A stretch of DNA of 64,000 nucleotides, from positions 26,092 through 90,091 of the forward strand of contig JAOBSW010000721.1 in the NCBI GenBank assembly GCA_026214975.1. The letters run 5' to 3'. The position numbers were made by a program, and so were the translations under genes. Every line of letters starts with the position of its first letter. The first letter of the stretch is position 1. The notes under the pieces were generated by a model. The model searched no databases. It was not told the origin of the DNA and saw nothing but the letters and a program-made list of their open reading frames with translations. Positions 22,330-32,082 of the stretch are shown piece after piece. This stretch comes from Gentiana macrophylla (taxonomy: Eukaryota; Streptophyta; Magnoliopsida; Gentianales; Gentianaceae).

Positions 22330-22855
22330 TGTCGATTTTTTTTAGGGGTAATGAGGCATAAGGACAAAACTATTTCACTTATTAGTGAACATGACAAGTT
22401 TAAAAAAATGTTGCATAAAGGACAAAAATGTAGCTAAAAGGACTTTTTTACCCTTATGATTAAAATTAAAAAAAATCTGATTTTTCACGCCATTTCTGAA
22501 AAATTAGGTTAGAATTCTCGTTTCATACAAAATCTCCCCACCTTCATCGCGAATTCAAGACGACGCATAAATCATTGCAAGATTGGACAGAATTTCACGA
22601 CGCGAATTTCAGCAGTAATTTGGAAGCATTAAAAAATTAATACTCAAACTGATCTGGGTTCGAATGTGTGCAATCACAGGTAGAGTTCCAATTCTGGCGA
22701 ATTCACTTTCTTCAAAAAATTAAGGTTAGAATTCACTTTTCCCTCTTCCTTTCACCCGTTCCGTAAGGAATACAAGTGAATTATTGCTTGAAAATGGCGA
22801 AAACAAGATTGAAGGTAGTTGCGAAGCAGAATTCTGATTAACGCATTACTAAGTG

Positions 22856-23170
22856 AGTACTAATCGGACGAATTCACTGCTCTGTTTCTCTTAAATTAGT
22901 GGATGAGATTTCTGCCATTTTCTAAGTAGGTATAAATTGGACAAATTCAACGCTTTGTTTCTCTTAAATTAGTGGATGAGATTTGTCATTTTGATTGTTT
23001 CCTTAGTGAACATTTACTCAAATTTCTGTAATATTGATTCGATTTTTAAAAATGATGGTGTTGTTGTTAACCTTGTTTATAGCAAAGCAATTTTAGTACT
23101 CATGTTAATAATTGGGACGAATTCAACGCTCTGTTTCACTTAATTTAGTGGACGAGAAATCAATCATTTC
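22856..23170 (+). repeat. Three copies of a roughly 65-75-bp repeat
   Basis: Copies at 22856-22922, 22929-22995 and 23107-23170 share ACGAATTCAACGCTCTGTTTC and TTAGTGGATGAGA words, with about 10-15% differences. Confidence 0.7.
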
Positions 23171-23337
23171 AATTGCTATGTCGGTGAAATCAAAGTGAAT
23201 TGTGTTTAATCAAAGTGAATTTATATAAAACTATATCCCTTTGTATATTTTTGGTGCTTTGTGGAACATATATGTTATGATGTGCTTCACAATCTTCTCT
23301 CGATCTCAACTATTTTACCTTGTTCAAAAAGTGAAAA

Positions 23338-23690
23338 TGTGCCGTGGAAAAGGAGGCAAGGGTCAGGAAAGGGTGGCGCTAAATGTCATCGTAAGGTGCT
23401 TAGGGACGACATCCAGGAATCACTAAGCTCGCAATTCGCGATTGGCTCGCGGGAGGCGTCAAAGCGTATCGGAGGGGCGATCTATGAGAGACCCGTGGAG
23501 TTCTCAAGATCTTCTTGGAAAATGTTATTCGAGATGATGTGTCATACACGGAGCGTGCTCGTAGCAAAGCAAGACAAATACAATGAATACGATTGTATGA
23601 TTTGAAGAGGCGTGGTCGCACCGCTTTACGGTGTATGATTTGAAGAGGCGTGGTCGCACCGCTTTACGGCTTCCAGCGGTTGATTGATTA
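23338..23690 (+). pseudogene. Histone H4 pseudogene
   Basis: From the ATG at 23338 the translation begins MCRGKGGKG. After a shift of frame it continues with the H4 hallmarks GKGGAK and HRKVLRD, a degraded helix 1/loop, RIGGAIYE (for RISGLIYE), and, again after shifts, remnants of the ENVIRDAVTYTEHA region. The C-terminal end (LKRQGRTLYG-like, KRRGRTALRL here) is duplicated by a 38-bp tandem repeat. H4 is one of the most conserved eukaryotic proteins, so multiple substitutions and frameshifts in about 103 codons mean it is non-functional. No intron is visible within it. Confidence 0.85.
23594..23669 (+). repeat. Perfect 38-bp tandem duplication in the H4 pseudogene
   Basis: TGTATGATTTGAAGAGGCGT and the following 18 bases (23594-23631) are repeated exactly at 23632-23669. 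The unit covers the end of H4. Identity of the two copies means the duplication is younger than the other damage. Confidence 0.9.
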
Positions 23691-24546
23691 GGTACCTATT
23701 CTAAAATCTATGATGTAAATCTTTCGGTGAAAGGTGTTTTGGGGTTAGAATGAAGTGATTTTACAAATTCTTCAGATCGCTACTTGCTCGATTAATTTGA
23801 ACATCCGTCATGTGATCTTTCATTGTTCTTAATTTTATTTAATGTTGAAATGAAATCTAGTGCTCTGCTTTTACCTTATTTCCGATTGTTACAATTATTC
23901 TCTCCTTCTCCTCGCCTCTTTATTTATTTGTATCTTTGCTAAAGTATGGGAATGTGAATTTTGAATTCATTCACCTTTAAAAAAAAAAAAGGTTATGATG
24001 TGCTTACGATTTTCACTCAACTTTATTTAAAAGAACACTTGTGGTTATGTTGGACTTAATTAAACCCAAGATCTGCAGAAGGATAGTGTCTAGGTTTTCT
24101 GTTGTCTTAGAAAAGATTTTAACATGTTTCACTTCTGTTTTGGTTTGCATGTCAGCTACATATGTACAAGAAGCTGGGATTAAGTTTGTTCGAAATTCAT
24201 TGTCACAATTCACTGTTATTCGAAAATTCACTGTTAATATTCGCTAGTGAATTTCGACAGTGAATCTCATGAAAAGTTTTGTAACAATGTCGAACCAAGT
24301 CTCAAAACAAAAAAAAAGAGTATTAACACAGAAATTGGTGAATTTTTTCATCACTTTTGGTTGTTTGGCTGAATCCATTTTTTACATAACATATAATATG
24401 ATAATGAACATAATTCTACAAACACAAAACGACAGGCAAACTTCTGAAGCTCCACCAACAAACTTTTGACCAACACTGATGTAGAAGATCTACAACGCTA
24501 GAAATAAAAACAATAAACAAGAGCTAATCCAAGCTCTTAAGTGATT

Positions 24547-25110
24547 TTACTCATAAAGAGATTTCAAGATTACATTCCTCTGTATAGCCTGGGCAATTTT
24601 ACATGACAGAAGTTCAACTAACATCTGAACCTGCAAATCAGTGGCTCGTGTCCTTGCGGGGCCGAAGTTTCCACCGGGATCAAATAAAAGCGATACAAAC
24701 TTGGAATTAATAGAACCCATAAACTCACTTATAATTAAAGATGCCAAGTTCATGTAAACATCTACAAAGAGGTTTGTGACTCGTTAATTGCATCCAAAAG
24801 CTCTCAGGTTGCTTGTCATCTTTTCTTTTCTCATTTCTTCCACAACTTCAAGATCTTGAATGTCCATAATTGCCTTGCCTTGAACTTCATAAAGATCAGC
24901 TTCATTTTGTACATGCTTGTTGCTGTGCGATTCGAAGGATAACTTCATCGAACATTTAGTATCAACAATCAAATGCTCCACCATTTCTTCTCCACACTTA
25001 TCAATTATGTCTATAGCTCCTTTAATGCTAAAACTCGATGGTTTCGATTCCTTCAATGTTCCGATGTCGGTGCTTTCATAAATATTCCCAGGTTCACCTT
25101 CTACACGCTT
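24547..25110 (-). pseudogene. Unknown protein, one in-frame stop
   Basis: The minus strand reads about 185 codons in one frame with a single TAA at 24784-24786. The upstream part has an acidic stretch and ends LRAFGCN; the part after the stop runs VTNLFVDVYMN through DLQVQMLVELL to the stop at 24547. Composition is that of a real soluble protein with helical segments. The phrase GAIDIIDKCGEEM faintly recalls the KAIDLIDEAG block of Clp ATPases, whose upstream piece lies next to it, but the rest does not follow that family. Function unknown. Confidence 0.4.
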
Positions 25111-25295
25111 ATCCCAACCGATAAGACGGTTGCATCATCTTCATCTTCGGTTAGGTTTTCAATTGCATCCCAACCAAAAACCTCAAATCCTCTCTCCAAA
25201 GAGCAAGATTATCGACCCGGTCGGCTGCAAAATAAAATAATTCTACAAACACAAAAAAACAGAACATCCAAAAAAAATGCATAATTAAAATTTAG

Positions 25296-25475
25296 CTGGC
25301 TTGCGGCAACCAAGGACTCGTCGGTGTAACGAAGCTTGTGATGGATTTCATACCGCTCTCGCAGCCCTTTCAAAATCTCAACAGCCTCATCCACGAGAGG
25401 GTCCGGTACTTTAAGCCGGTGGAATCTTCTCTACAATCTCTGCATCTTCTTGAATTATCTCGATCCAGAAAACTA
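25296..25475 (-). pseudogene. ClpC-type chaperone fragment
   Basis: The minus strand encodes a clean piece of the first AAA+ module of a chloroplast ClpC-type Hsp100 chaperone: [11 protein letters not shown], then [20 protein letters not shown], then [13 protein letters not shown]. The family continues with a serine/tyrosine-rich block and FLPDKAIDLIDEA, but here the match stops at 25296, with no Walker A or B region nearby. It is a single-exon fragment of about 60 residues out of some 900. Strong similarity over its length suggests recent capture. Confidence 0.8.
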
Positions 25476-26138
25476 AAGTCGTTGTTACTCAATAGAATTA
25501 GTTACCACCAATTGAATTAAATAAATAGAAACCAACTTACCACAGATTGATCAATCTCCTAAAGATGCTAATGAAACAACTCCATCGATTGTTTCAAAAT
25601 TTGCTCCTGTAAAATTGATTATCAAAGGGGACATCAGATTAAGATTCATATGACAAATACATACATATTCCACATATGTAGATATTAACCAAACAAATCC
25701 AAATACATGCCACCAAGTACATAAACTAAGGGAAAAGCACAAATACACAATAAAGAGGAAAAAAATGCACAAACCCACATCCTATGGGAAACACTTACCT
25801 GCAGTGATGCATGCAATGGTGCGATCACAAAGTGATATGTATCAAACGCAGATGAAAGTGGATCCGGACGAAAACACATATTAAAAAGCATTATGAGAAG
25901 CAACTTATACAACAATAAAAACAACATCTAAACACCATCAAGCAAAGAGAATTACAAGAGATCCTCCCAATACAAAAAAAAAACTACTTTTGTATATTGC
26001 CTCAAAAACAAAGAATAAAAATCCCAAAAGCATGCCAGAAGATCTTCTTGCAATTAACAAAGCAGACCAAATATCCATTTTCAAAAACCTACATAACAAA
26101 GGAATCAGAGAAATAAGAAATACCATCTTCAAAAACCT

Positions 26139-26510
26139 ACATAACAAACGAATCTGAGAAATTCAGCAGTGAATCACATTATTTCTCATAAAACACACAA
26201 TATATACAAAAAAACACCAAACTCAGGATGAAAAACGAATTAAACTTAAGAAGCTCAGATTTATGTTCAAATCCGGTAGGAAGATTGAAATATAACTTAT
26301 AAAACTCACATTTCTGTTCTACTATTGGGGTAACAACAGAATCAGAGAAAATCAGCAGTGAATCACATTATTTATCATACAAAACACACAGTAGTCACAA
26401 AAAAAAAAAATCAAAGTCAGGATCAACAACGAATTAAACTTAAGAAGATCACATTTATATTCAATTTCATTAGAAGATTGAAATTTAACTTATAAAAATC
26501 AAATTTCCGA
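26139..26510 (-). repeat. Direct repeat of about 180 bp
   Basis: 26139-26318 and 26333-26510 share ATCAGCAGTGAATCACATTA, CGAATTAAACTTAAGAAG and GAAGATTGAAAT blocks, about 85% alike. Confidence 0.75.
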
Positions 26511-27129
26511 TCTGTACTGCGTTTGAACAATAAACAGAGAAAAAAAGAAATTGGCAAATACACCTGATGAATAGATGATTTGATGAGAAAGAATCCTTCG
26601 AATTTGATGATCAATCAGCCGAATTCGGAAACGAAACAATGGAAGAATCACGATTGAAGTTCGTCGCTGCAATTTTTGGTCTACGGCATTGAGTTTCTTC
26701 AAAAGAGAGAAAGATCCGACATTGACTTAATTTCTTCAAAAGCTACAGGATTAGAAGGGTTAAGGAAGGGCAGTTTAGTCATATAATTTTAATTATGTCC
26801 TTGAGCCAATAAAAATTGTTAACCAGGACTGTTAATTGAAAAAAATTATGAAAAATGTCCTAATCCCTAATTTTCCTTTTTTTTTTATTAAATTTAAGAG
26901 ACACACCAAGTCAGCATTCAAGTGTTTGAGATTTTTTTTCCCTCTCCTTTTCTCTCCTCTTCCTTAGATTTTAAGGAACATGTGTTGTTGCTAATACAAT
27001 GCATGAATGCTCAGATATTTTTCCACCATCGATATGAATGCTGATTGAGTTGTGAATACCCTGGTATTGTCATTTTTGTCAATGAAGCATGAGAAAATAT
27101 AGTCCTCGGGCAATTCTAAATTCTTTCTC

Positions 27130-27395
27130 CTTCCATGTGTGTGCATATGTCGGTATTAGAAGCGGAAGCAGTATGCATTTTCCACGGACTATCTTATGCG
27201 ATTTCTTATGGTTATCAACGTCTCATAATGGAGGCTGATTCTCTTATTATTATTCAGAAACTCCCAGTTGCTGAGGAAGATTTATCATATGTTGGAAAAG
27301 TCATTGCAGGATATAAAGATATCTCTTTTGTTTTTTCTTCTAACGGCTTTAATTTTGTTAAGCGTACCGGAAATGCGATGACATGTGTTCAATGA
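27130..27395 (+). pseudogene. RNase H-like domain fragment (RVT_3 type)
   Basis: The frame shows the plant RNase H-like pattern: EAEAVCIFHGLSYAISYGYQ (helix with the conserved glutamate), LIMEADSLIIIQKL (strand plus the second catalytic aspartate in EADS), a DLSYVGKVIAGYK helix and a final FVKRTGNAMTC strand/loop, where intact proteins continue NxxAHxLA. The first catalytic strand and the last helix are missing. Such domains come from non-LTR retrotransposons or free-standing plant RNase H-like proteins. Confidence 0.65.
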
Positions 27396-27580
27396 CCACT
27401 ATAAAATTTATGTTGTTTGTTTTATTCAACTATTTGGATAACACTTTGGTTATAAACAATAATTCGATTACCAAGCCATATGATGACATATGTTCAATGA
27501 CTACCACAAAATTTTCTGTGTTTGGTTTATTCAACTATTTGGATAACACTTTGGTTATAAACAATAATTCGATTACCAAG
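27377..27580 (+). repeat. About 100-bp tandem duplication
   Basis: 27377-27476 is repeated at 27482-27580 (GATGACATGTGTTCAATGAC through CGATTACCAAG) with about 10 differences. It begins inside the RNase H-like fragment, so the duplication starts at its broken 3' end. Confidence 0.85.
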
Positions 27581-27639
27581 TTCAATAATAAAATGGTCGG
27601 TTATCCTACTCCGTCTCTACGGTACGGGTATAATAAGTA

Positions 27640-27913
27640 CTCCCCGTTTCAAAATAACTGAGATAGTTGACAAAAAAAAATTATTCCAAAATAAACAAGA
27701 CATAATATTTTCCAATGCAAAAATTAATGCACTTTTCCCCTTTTACTCATCTTTTTATTTTTTTCTATACACTGTCTTAAATGCACCAACATTATTTACT
27801 CCATATTCTATAAGGTTATTCTAGTCTTTATCTAATCAAAGTAAAAACAATTAATTATTTTCTTAATATGTGTGTTTTTGACAACTGCTTTAGTTATTGT
27901 GGAACAGATGGAA
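27640..27913. mobile_element. Stowaway MITE (274 bp)
   Basis: The left end CTCCCCGTTTCAAAATAACT and the inverse of the right end (TTCCATCTGTTCCACAATAACT) are diverged copies of the Stowaway terminal repeat. The element is flanked by TA on both sides (27638-27639 and 27914-27915), the Tc1/mariner target duplication. It is noncoding and AT-rich. Confidence 0.75.
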
Positions 27914-28499
27914 TATGTTATAGTGCTTGACTTTTGTTTTATTTACTTTTCATTTAAGGAGTTAACCAAACTGAAAATTAAAAGGGGCATTTAGTTATTT
28001 AAGTTTGTCAAGCGAAATTGTTGCAACAATAATCTTATGACATAATTCATGCCATGAATAAGCTTGGACTATTCAAGTTGGGTGAAAAGTCATTAATGCC
28101 CTTCCACCTTCTTGATATGGGGTGATTTACTTAACACTAAAAATGTAATTAATCCCTAATTAAAAATATGATTATACTTTCTTAATCCGACCCCCAATCC
28201 CACCCCCTAAATTACGGCGGGTAAAATAACCACACCCTAATTTATGCGCCAAAATCATCAAAAGCCCCTTTCCTATCCTATTTCCCCCTTTGCAAATCCA
28301 ATTACTCTGCTTCCGTCCCTCTCTTCGAAAGCCAATTACTCTGCTGTGTCTCTCTCTCGGTGTCCAGTCATTTTCCTCGCCAGAACAGCCCTCTCTTTTC
28401 TTCTTCTCCATCAATCATTGTCTGAGCCGAGCTGGGTGGTAATCGAAAAGGTTTCTTGGCTCTCCATATCGGTATGTGAATGTAAATTAAGCTAATACC

Positions 28500-29077
28500 A
28501 TTGAATTGCATGTAAATGATTGATTTTGTGGTGTATATGATTTTGGATATTAGGAAGGTGTGTATGTGGTGTTGAATGATTTGGCAAATTGAGTTTGTTA
28601 GTTTACTTACCCTTACGGGATTAGCTTAAACCGTGTGTTTAACTCTGAATTGAATTGAAAATGGGGGTGACCCCGATTGAAAATGGCTATTTGATTTGAA
28701 TTGAATTGGTTAAATGTTGAATTGGTGATTTGTGAAGTTATTATGACTATCTATATCTATATCTATCTATTTGGTTATATTTTCTAGCTGCATTTCCAGG
28801 TGAATGGTAATCGTATTAATCTTAAAATATTGATTATAGTGTGACAAAAGTATAAACTTGTTAATGGCTATGTGAACTTCTATCTGCATTTCAAGGTGGA
28901 TTGATTATAGTGTGACACAAGTTTAAACTTGTTAATGGCTATTAAGGGAATTGAAATTGATTTGTGATTTAAATTGAATGCAATGCTACATTCAAACATT
29001 CAAGAGTTATGGATTTTGTCTATGTGTATATTGGTTTGTAATTATTGTATTGAATAAAAACAGGAACTCAGTGAAGC
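28500..29077 (+). other. Noncoding stretch with a short direct repeat
   Basis: 28790-28870 and 28882-28943 share CTGCATTT(C)CAAGGTG, GATTATAGTGTGACA and AAACTTGTTAATGGCTAT. A possible splice acceptor (AAAACAG) precedes the open frame that starts at 29078. Nothing else is recognised. Confidence 0.5.
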
Positions 29078-29768
29078 GTGATGGAAGATAAAGTTTGTAT
29101 TTTTATATTTTACCCTGTGGAGATTGAAAAAGACGTCAATGGTCTATGGTCTTGGAAGTATGTAGGGTGTGAATCCGAAGAAGTCTTGATGATTTTGAGT
29201 GTCAAAAAGAACATTACATTTGAAGAATTGTATGACATGGTGAAAAATGAGTCGGAAATCGATACAACATTCTATGAGTTTGAGATGAAATATATAGTCC
29301 TTTAGTAAAGCTAGACCGATGGTGCTTGATTACGATAAGCTTGTGAATCGTTTTATATTTGTTTGTAATTTAAAACAAGATGCTTTATTAATATGTTTGA
29401 AGGAAAAGGAAAAGTGTACCGAGGTTTATGAAAGTCAAGAAACATGTGAAGTAGTCGGAAAGAGTTTGATTGGTGGAGAAATGCTCACCAACGATACTCA
29501 TACTTTGCCATGATAAGGTATTGTATGTATTAATAGTTAGAGTTCTTTTTTTATTCAATCATGTTACATTGCATTAAGCTTGTTACCTTTTTTCTTTGAC
29601 AATGTTACAGGAAGGCGTTGGGATACATATTGTGGTTGTTTAAGTATTAATGTTGATGAAGAGGATGAGACGTTTACATTTTGTGGCTATTTAAACATTG
29701 AGGATGATTGGTTGATGTGTAAGCTTCAAAGACGTAACTTATGTTGTATTTTGAATAATGGAAAGTGA
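29078..29768 (+). pseudogene. MULE transposase N-terminal region, remnant
   Basis: The frame from 29078 (EDKVCIFIFYP, then GLWSWKYVGCESE, ITFEELYDMVKNE, TTFYEFEMKYIV), followed after stops by MVLDYDKLVNRFIFVC and EVYESQE, follows the N-terminal PB1-like region of plant MuDR-type transposases (order: ITFxEL, a Y/F-rich strand, then DxDxxxF). A separate frame at 29580-29768 may be downstream residue of the same gene. No zinc cluster or DDE domain remains. It fits with the GRF fragment and local repeats as part of a decayed element at about 28-31.8 kb. Confidence 0.5.
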
Positions 29769-30033
29769 AGTGTTGATGTGTTTGTTTGTTATTGTATTTT
29801 TTTTTTGAGAAGTGTTATAGTATTTTGAATAATGGCAAATTCTATGTGTTGGTAGTTCTCCTTTGGCTGAATGGTTGATGTTTAAATCTGGAAGATGTAG
29901 ATGATGTTGAATTTTGAATGATGGCAAATTGATGTGTTGGTTGTTCTCATTTGTTTAATGTGAAGGGAAGTTGTTCGAGTGTCACGAATGTGGTGTTTTG
30001 CGTCCATTAAGGGTGTTGTAAACCATTCACTCG

Positions 30034-30111
30034 AGAAACAGGTTTAAACTTGTGTCGGCCCTGGAAACAAGTTTAAGCTTGTGTAGCCCTAGGAAACAGG
30101 TTTAAACTTGT
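30034..30111. repeat. Three 19-bp near-palindromes spaced 29-30 bp
   Basis: GAAACAGGTTTAAACTTGT at 30034 and 30093 and GAAACAAGTTTAAGCTTGT at 30064, each centred on a palindromic A(A/G)GTTTAAACTTGT core. The same core occurs at about 28915-28930. Confidence 0.7.
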
Positions 30112-30387
30112 AAATCATTGATGTGTTGGCTGTTCTCCTTTTTGTTTAATGTGATTACCATTCAAATCCTTCAAATAACCATTAGATAAGAAAACCAAAT
30201 GAAATGTAAAGAAAATGAGAGAGAAACAGAATTCCAAGAACTTATTAAGTTTTATTTCGTAAGATGAAATACTGAAATAAAATGTTAGACAATTAATAGT
30301 CAATAATACAAGTTTCTTTTGAGATGAATTGTTCCTCAGCCTGGTCTTCTCAAGTAGTGTCTCCAGCGAGCAATCCTTTCTCTATCA

Positions 30388-30880
30388 TGGTGTAACATTT
30401 GAACCATGGAATCGAATTACGACCTCGCAGATAACTTCGGTGGACGTTAATCTCAACTTGTTCAATTTGTTTGCATCATTGTCTCGCATGCACTTTATCA
30501 TTTCAATGTCATTTTCAAGGACACCGATTGTGTATTCGAGTTTATCTGTTTTCTTCATCAATTTCACAGAGGTAACATCTTCATGTGGCCCAAGAGATGA
30601 AGACACCTTGCCATATGGCCCGATGAGATCAGACACCTTGTCCGCCATATGAAATAGTCATATTTGACTTCATCATCCTGCAAAATAAGAAATTCCAATT
30701 ATTATACAGACACATTATCCCTTGAAAGAAATGGAAAGTATAACCAAAATAATTAGTCATACCGGCCAATAAGGACAACCGTAGAATAGTCTCCCAGGGT
30801 TAGCCTGGGTTCCTGAAGTCACCAATTTTGCAGGAACGCCACATTTGCTTAACAATGTACGCTCATGAAATCGGAGAAGT
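30388..30880 (-). pseudogene. GRF-type zinc finger plus coiled coil, broken
   Basis: Minus strand: KCGVPAKLVTSGT and NPGRLFYGCPYWP (30846-30764) are the core of a GRF zinc finger. A GT donor at 30762-30761 follows, and the next exon (about 30680-30640) gives YDYFIW in place of the final C-x-x-FxxW part. Two of the expected zinc ligands appear changed (Ser for the first Cys, Tyr for a later one). After a frameshift the region 30648-30388 reads as a Lys/Glu/Asp-rich coiled coil (KKTDKLEYTIGVLENDIEM). No start codon is visible. GRF finger plus coiled coil is a common small-protein layout in plant genomes, often in transposon-rich DNA. Confidence 0.7.
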
Positions 30881-31100
30881 ACCCTTTATATTTTGCTTCA
30901 CAGATTGCTTCAGATTGGCCTGTCTATATCTCACTAGCCAACCAAAAGTAATATTAACTCAACCATTCATCAATAAACCCCACTAACAAGCCCCTAACAA
31001 AAGAAATAACTAAAAGCCCCTAACAAGTACTCCCGATTCACAATAGGGCAATCCATGAGTGAATTTGACTGCTTCTTCATTTCAAAACAACATAGCATAG

Positions 31101-31618
31101 TAACTCACCAAAATTAGTTCGAATTCACAAAAATATGTAACCAAATTCTGGAAAAACTAAAACAAAATAGCATAGTAACTCACCAAAATTAGCTCTGTTA
31201 AGTCATTGATGCTCTGTTAATTCACACAAGTATGTCAGAAATTAGCTCGAATTCACACAAATGTAACCAAATTATGGAAAAACCAAAACAAAAGAGCAGA
31301 GTAACTCACCAAAATTAGCTCTGTTAAGTCATTAATGCTCTGTTAATTCACACAGGTATGTCAGAAATTAGCTCGAATTCACAAAAATGTAACCAAATTC
31401 TGGAAAAACTAAAACAAAAGAGTAGAGTAACTCACCAAAATTAGCTCTATTAAGTCATTGATGCTCTGTTTATTCACACAGGTATGTCAGAAATTAGCTC
31501 AAATTCACAAAAATGTAACCAAATTCTGGAAAAACTAAAATAAAAGAGCAGAGTAACTCACCAAATTTAGCTCTGTTAAGTCATTGATGCTCTGTTAATT
31601 CACACAGGTATGTCAGAA
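31101..31618 (+). repeat. 126-bp tandem repeat, about 4 copies
   Basis: Units start (TAACTCACCAAAATTAG) at 31175, 31302, 31428 and 31554, giving periods of 127, 126 and 126 bp. A shortened 74-bp copy precedes them at 31101 and the last copy is partial. Copies are about 95% identical. Confidence 0.9.
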
Positions 31619-32082
31619 AGCGGTAGTATTAATAATTTTATTTAATTGCAGAGTGTGAATGTTTGGTTTCTGTAATGGAGATTTTGAAGTTGAAGTTGAA
31701 GGTTGAATGGTGGGAAGAACAAACGAGAGAAAGACATCAATGAAAGGGGCGGGGGTGTAGTTGGGTTAGATTAGAGGGGCTGTTAGTTGTGGGTGAATAA
31801 TTCGAATCAAATAAATTGAAAATTTAAAAATTTTGGGCAATCCTTAACGGGAAAGCACAAAATTTTAGGTGGATTATAGAGCGTTAGGCAAATCGAAGGT
31901 GTTGCAACAATTGAGAGGGGGCAGCTTAAGGCGGAAATTGATGATGATGGAGGGGGAGAGTAGGGTTCCGACTTCCGATCACATAATAATTAAAAATAAA
32001 TACAAAATAAAAAAAGATAGTCTAGTTACATCATCATTATTAATAATTAAAACAAAATTAAACGTACTACTTATTGTGTAAC
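31619..32082. other. Left flank of retrotransposon element 1
   Basis: No gene recognised. The last five bases, GTAAC (32078-32082), would be one copy of the element 1 target duplication; the partner lies beyond the window. Confidence 0.4.

Larger units (their letters stand above)
22330..26875. mobile_element. Possible Pack-MULE carrying histone H4 and ClpC fragments
   Basis: The left border (22345-22470) and the inverse of the right border (26745-26875) share AAGGACA...GAC...CCCTT words and a TTAGGG start, a weak inverted repeat of about 120 bp. Between them are unrelated broken host-gene pieces (histone H4 on plus; ClpC and an unknown ORF on minus) and several local duplications. That is the expected content of a gene-capturing MULE. 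The terminal repeats are too diverged to be sure, and no target duplication was found. Confidence 0.35.

Noticed and set aside
23338..23690. A functional histone H4 gene
   Set aside because: Several frameshifts and substitutions in an otherwise invariant protein.
31101..31618. A CRISPR-like array
   Set aside because: Plain head-to-tail repeats with no unique spacers, in a eukaryotic context.
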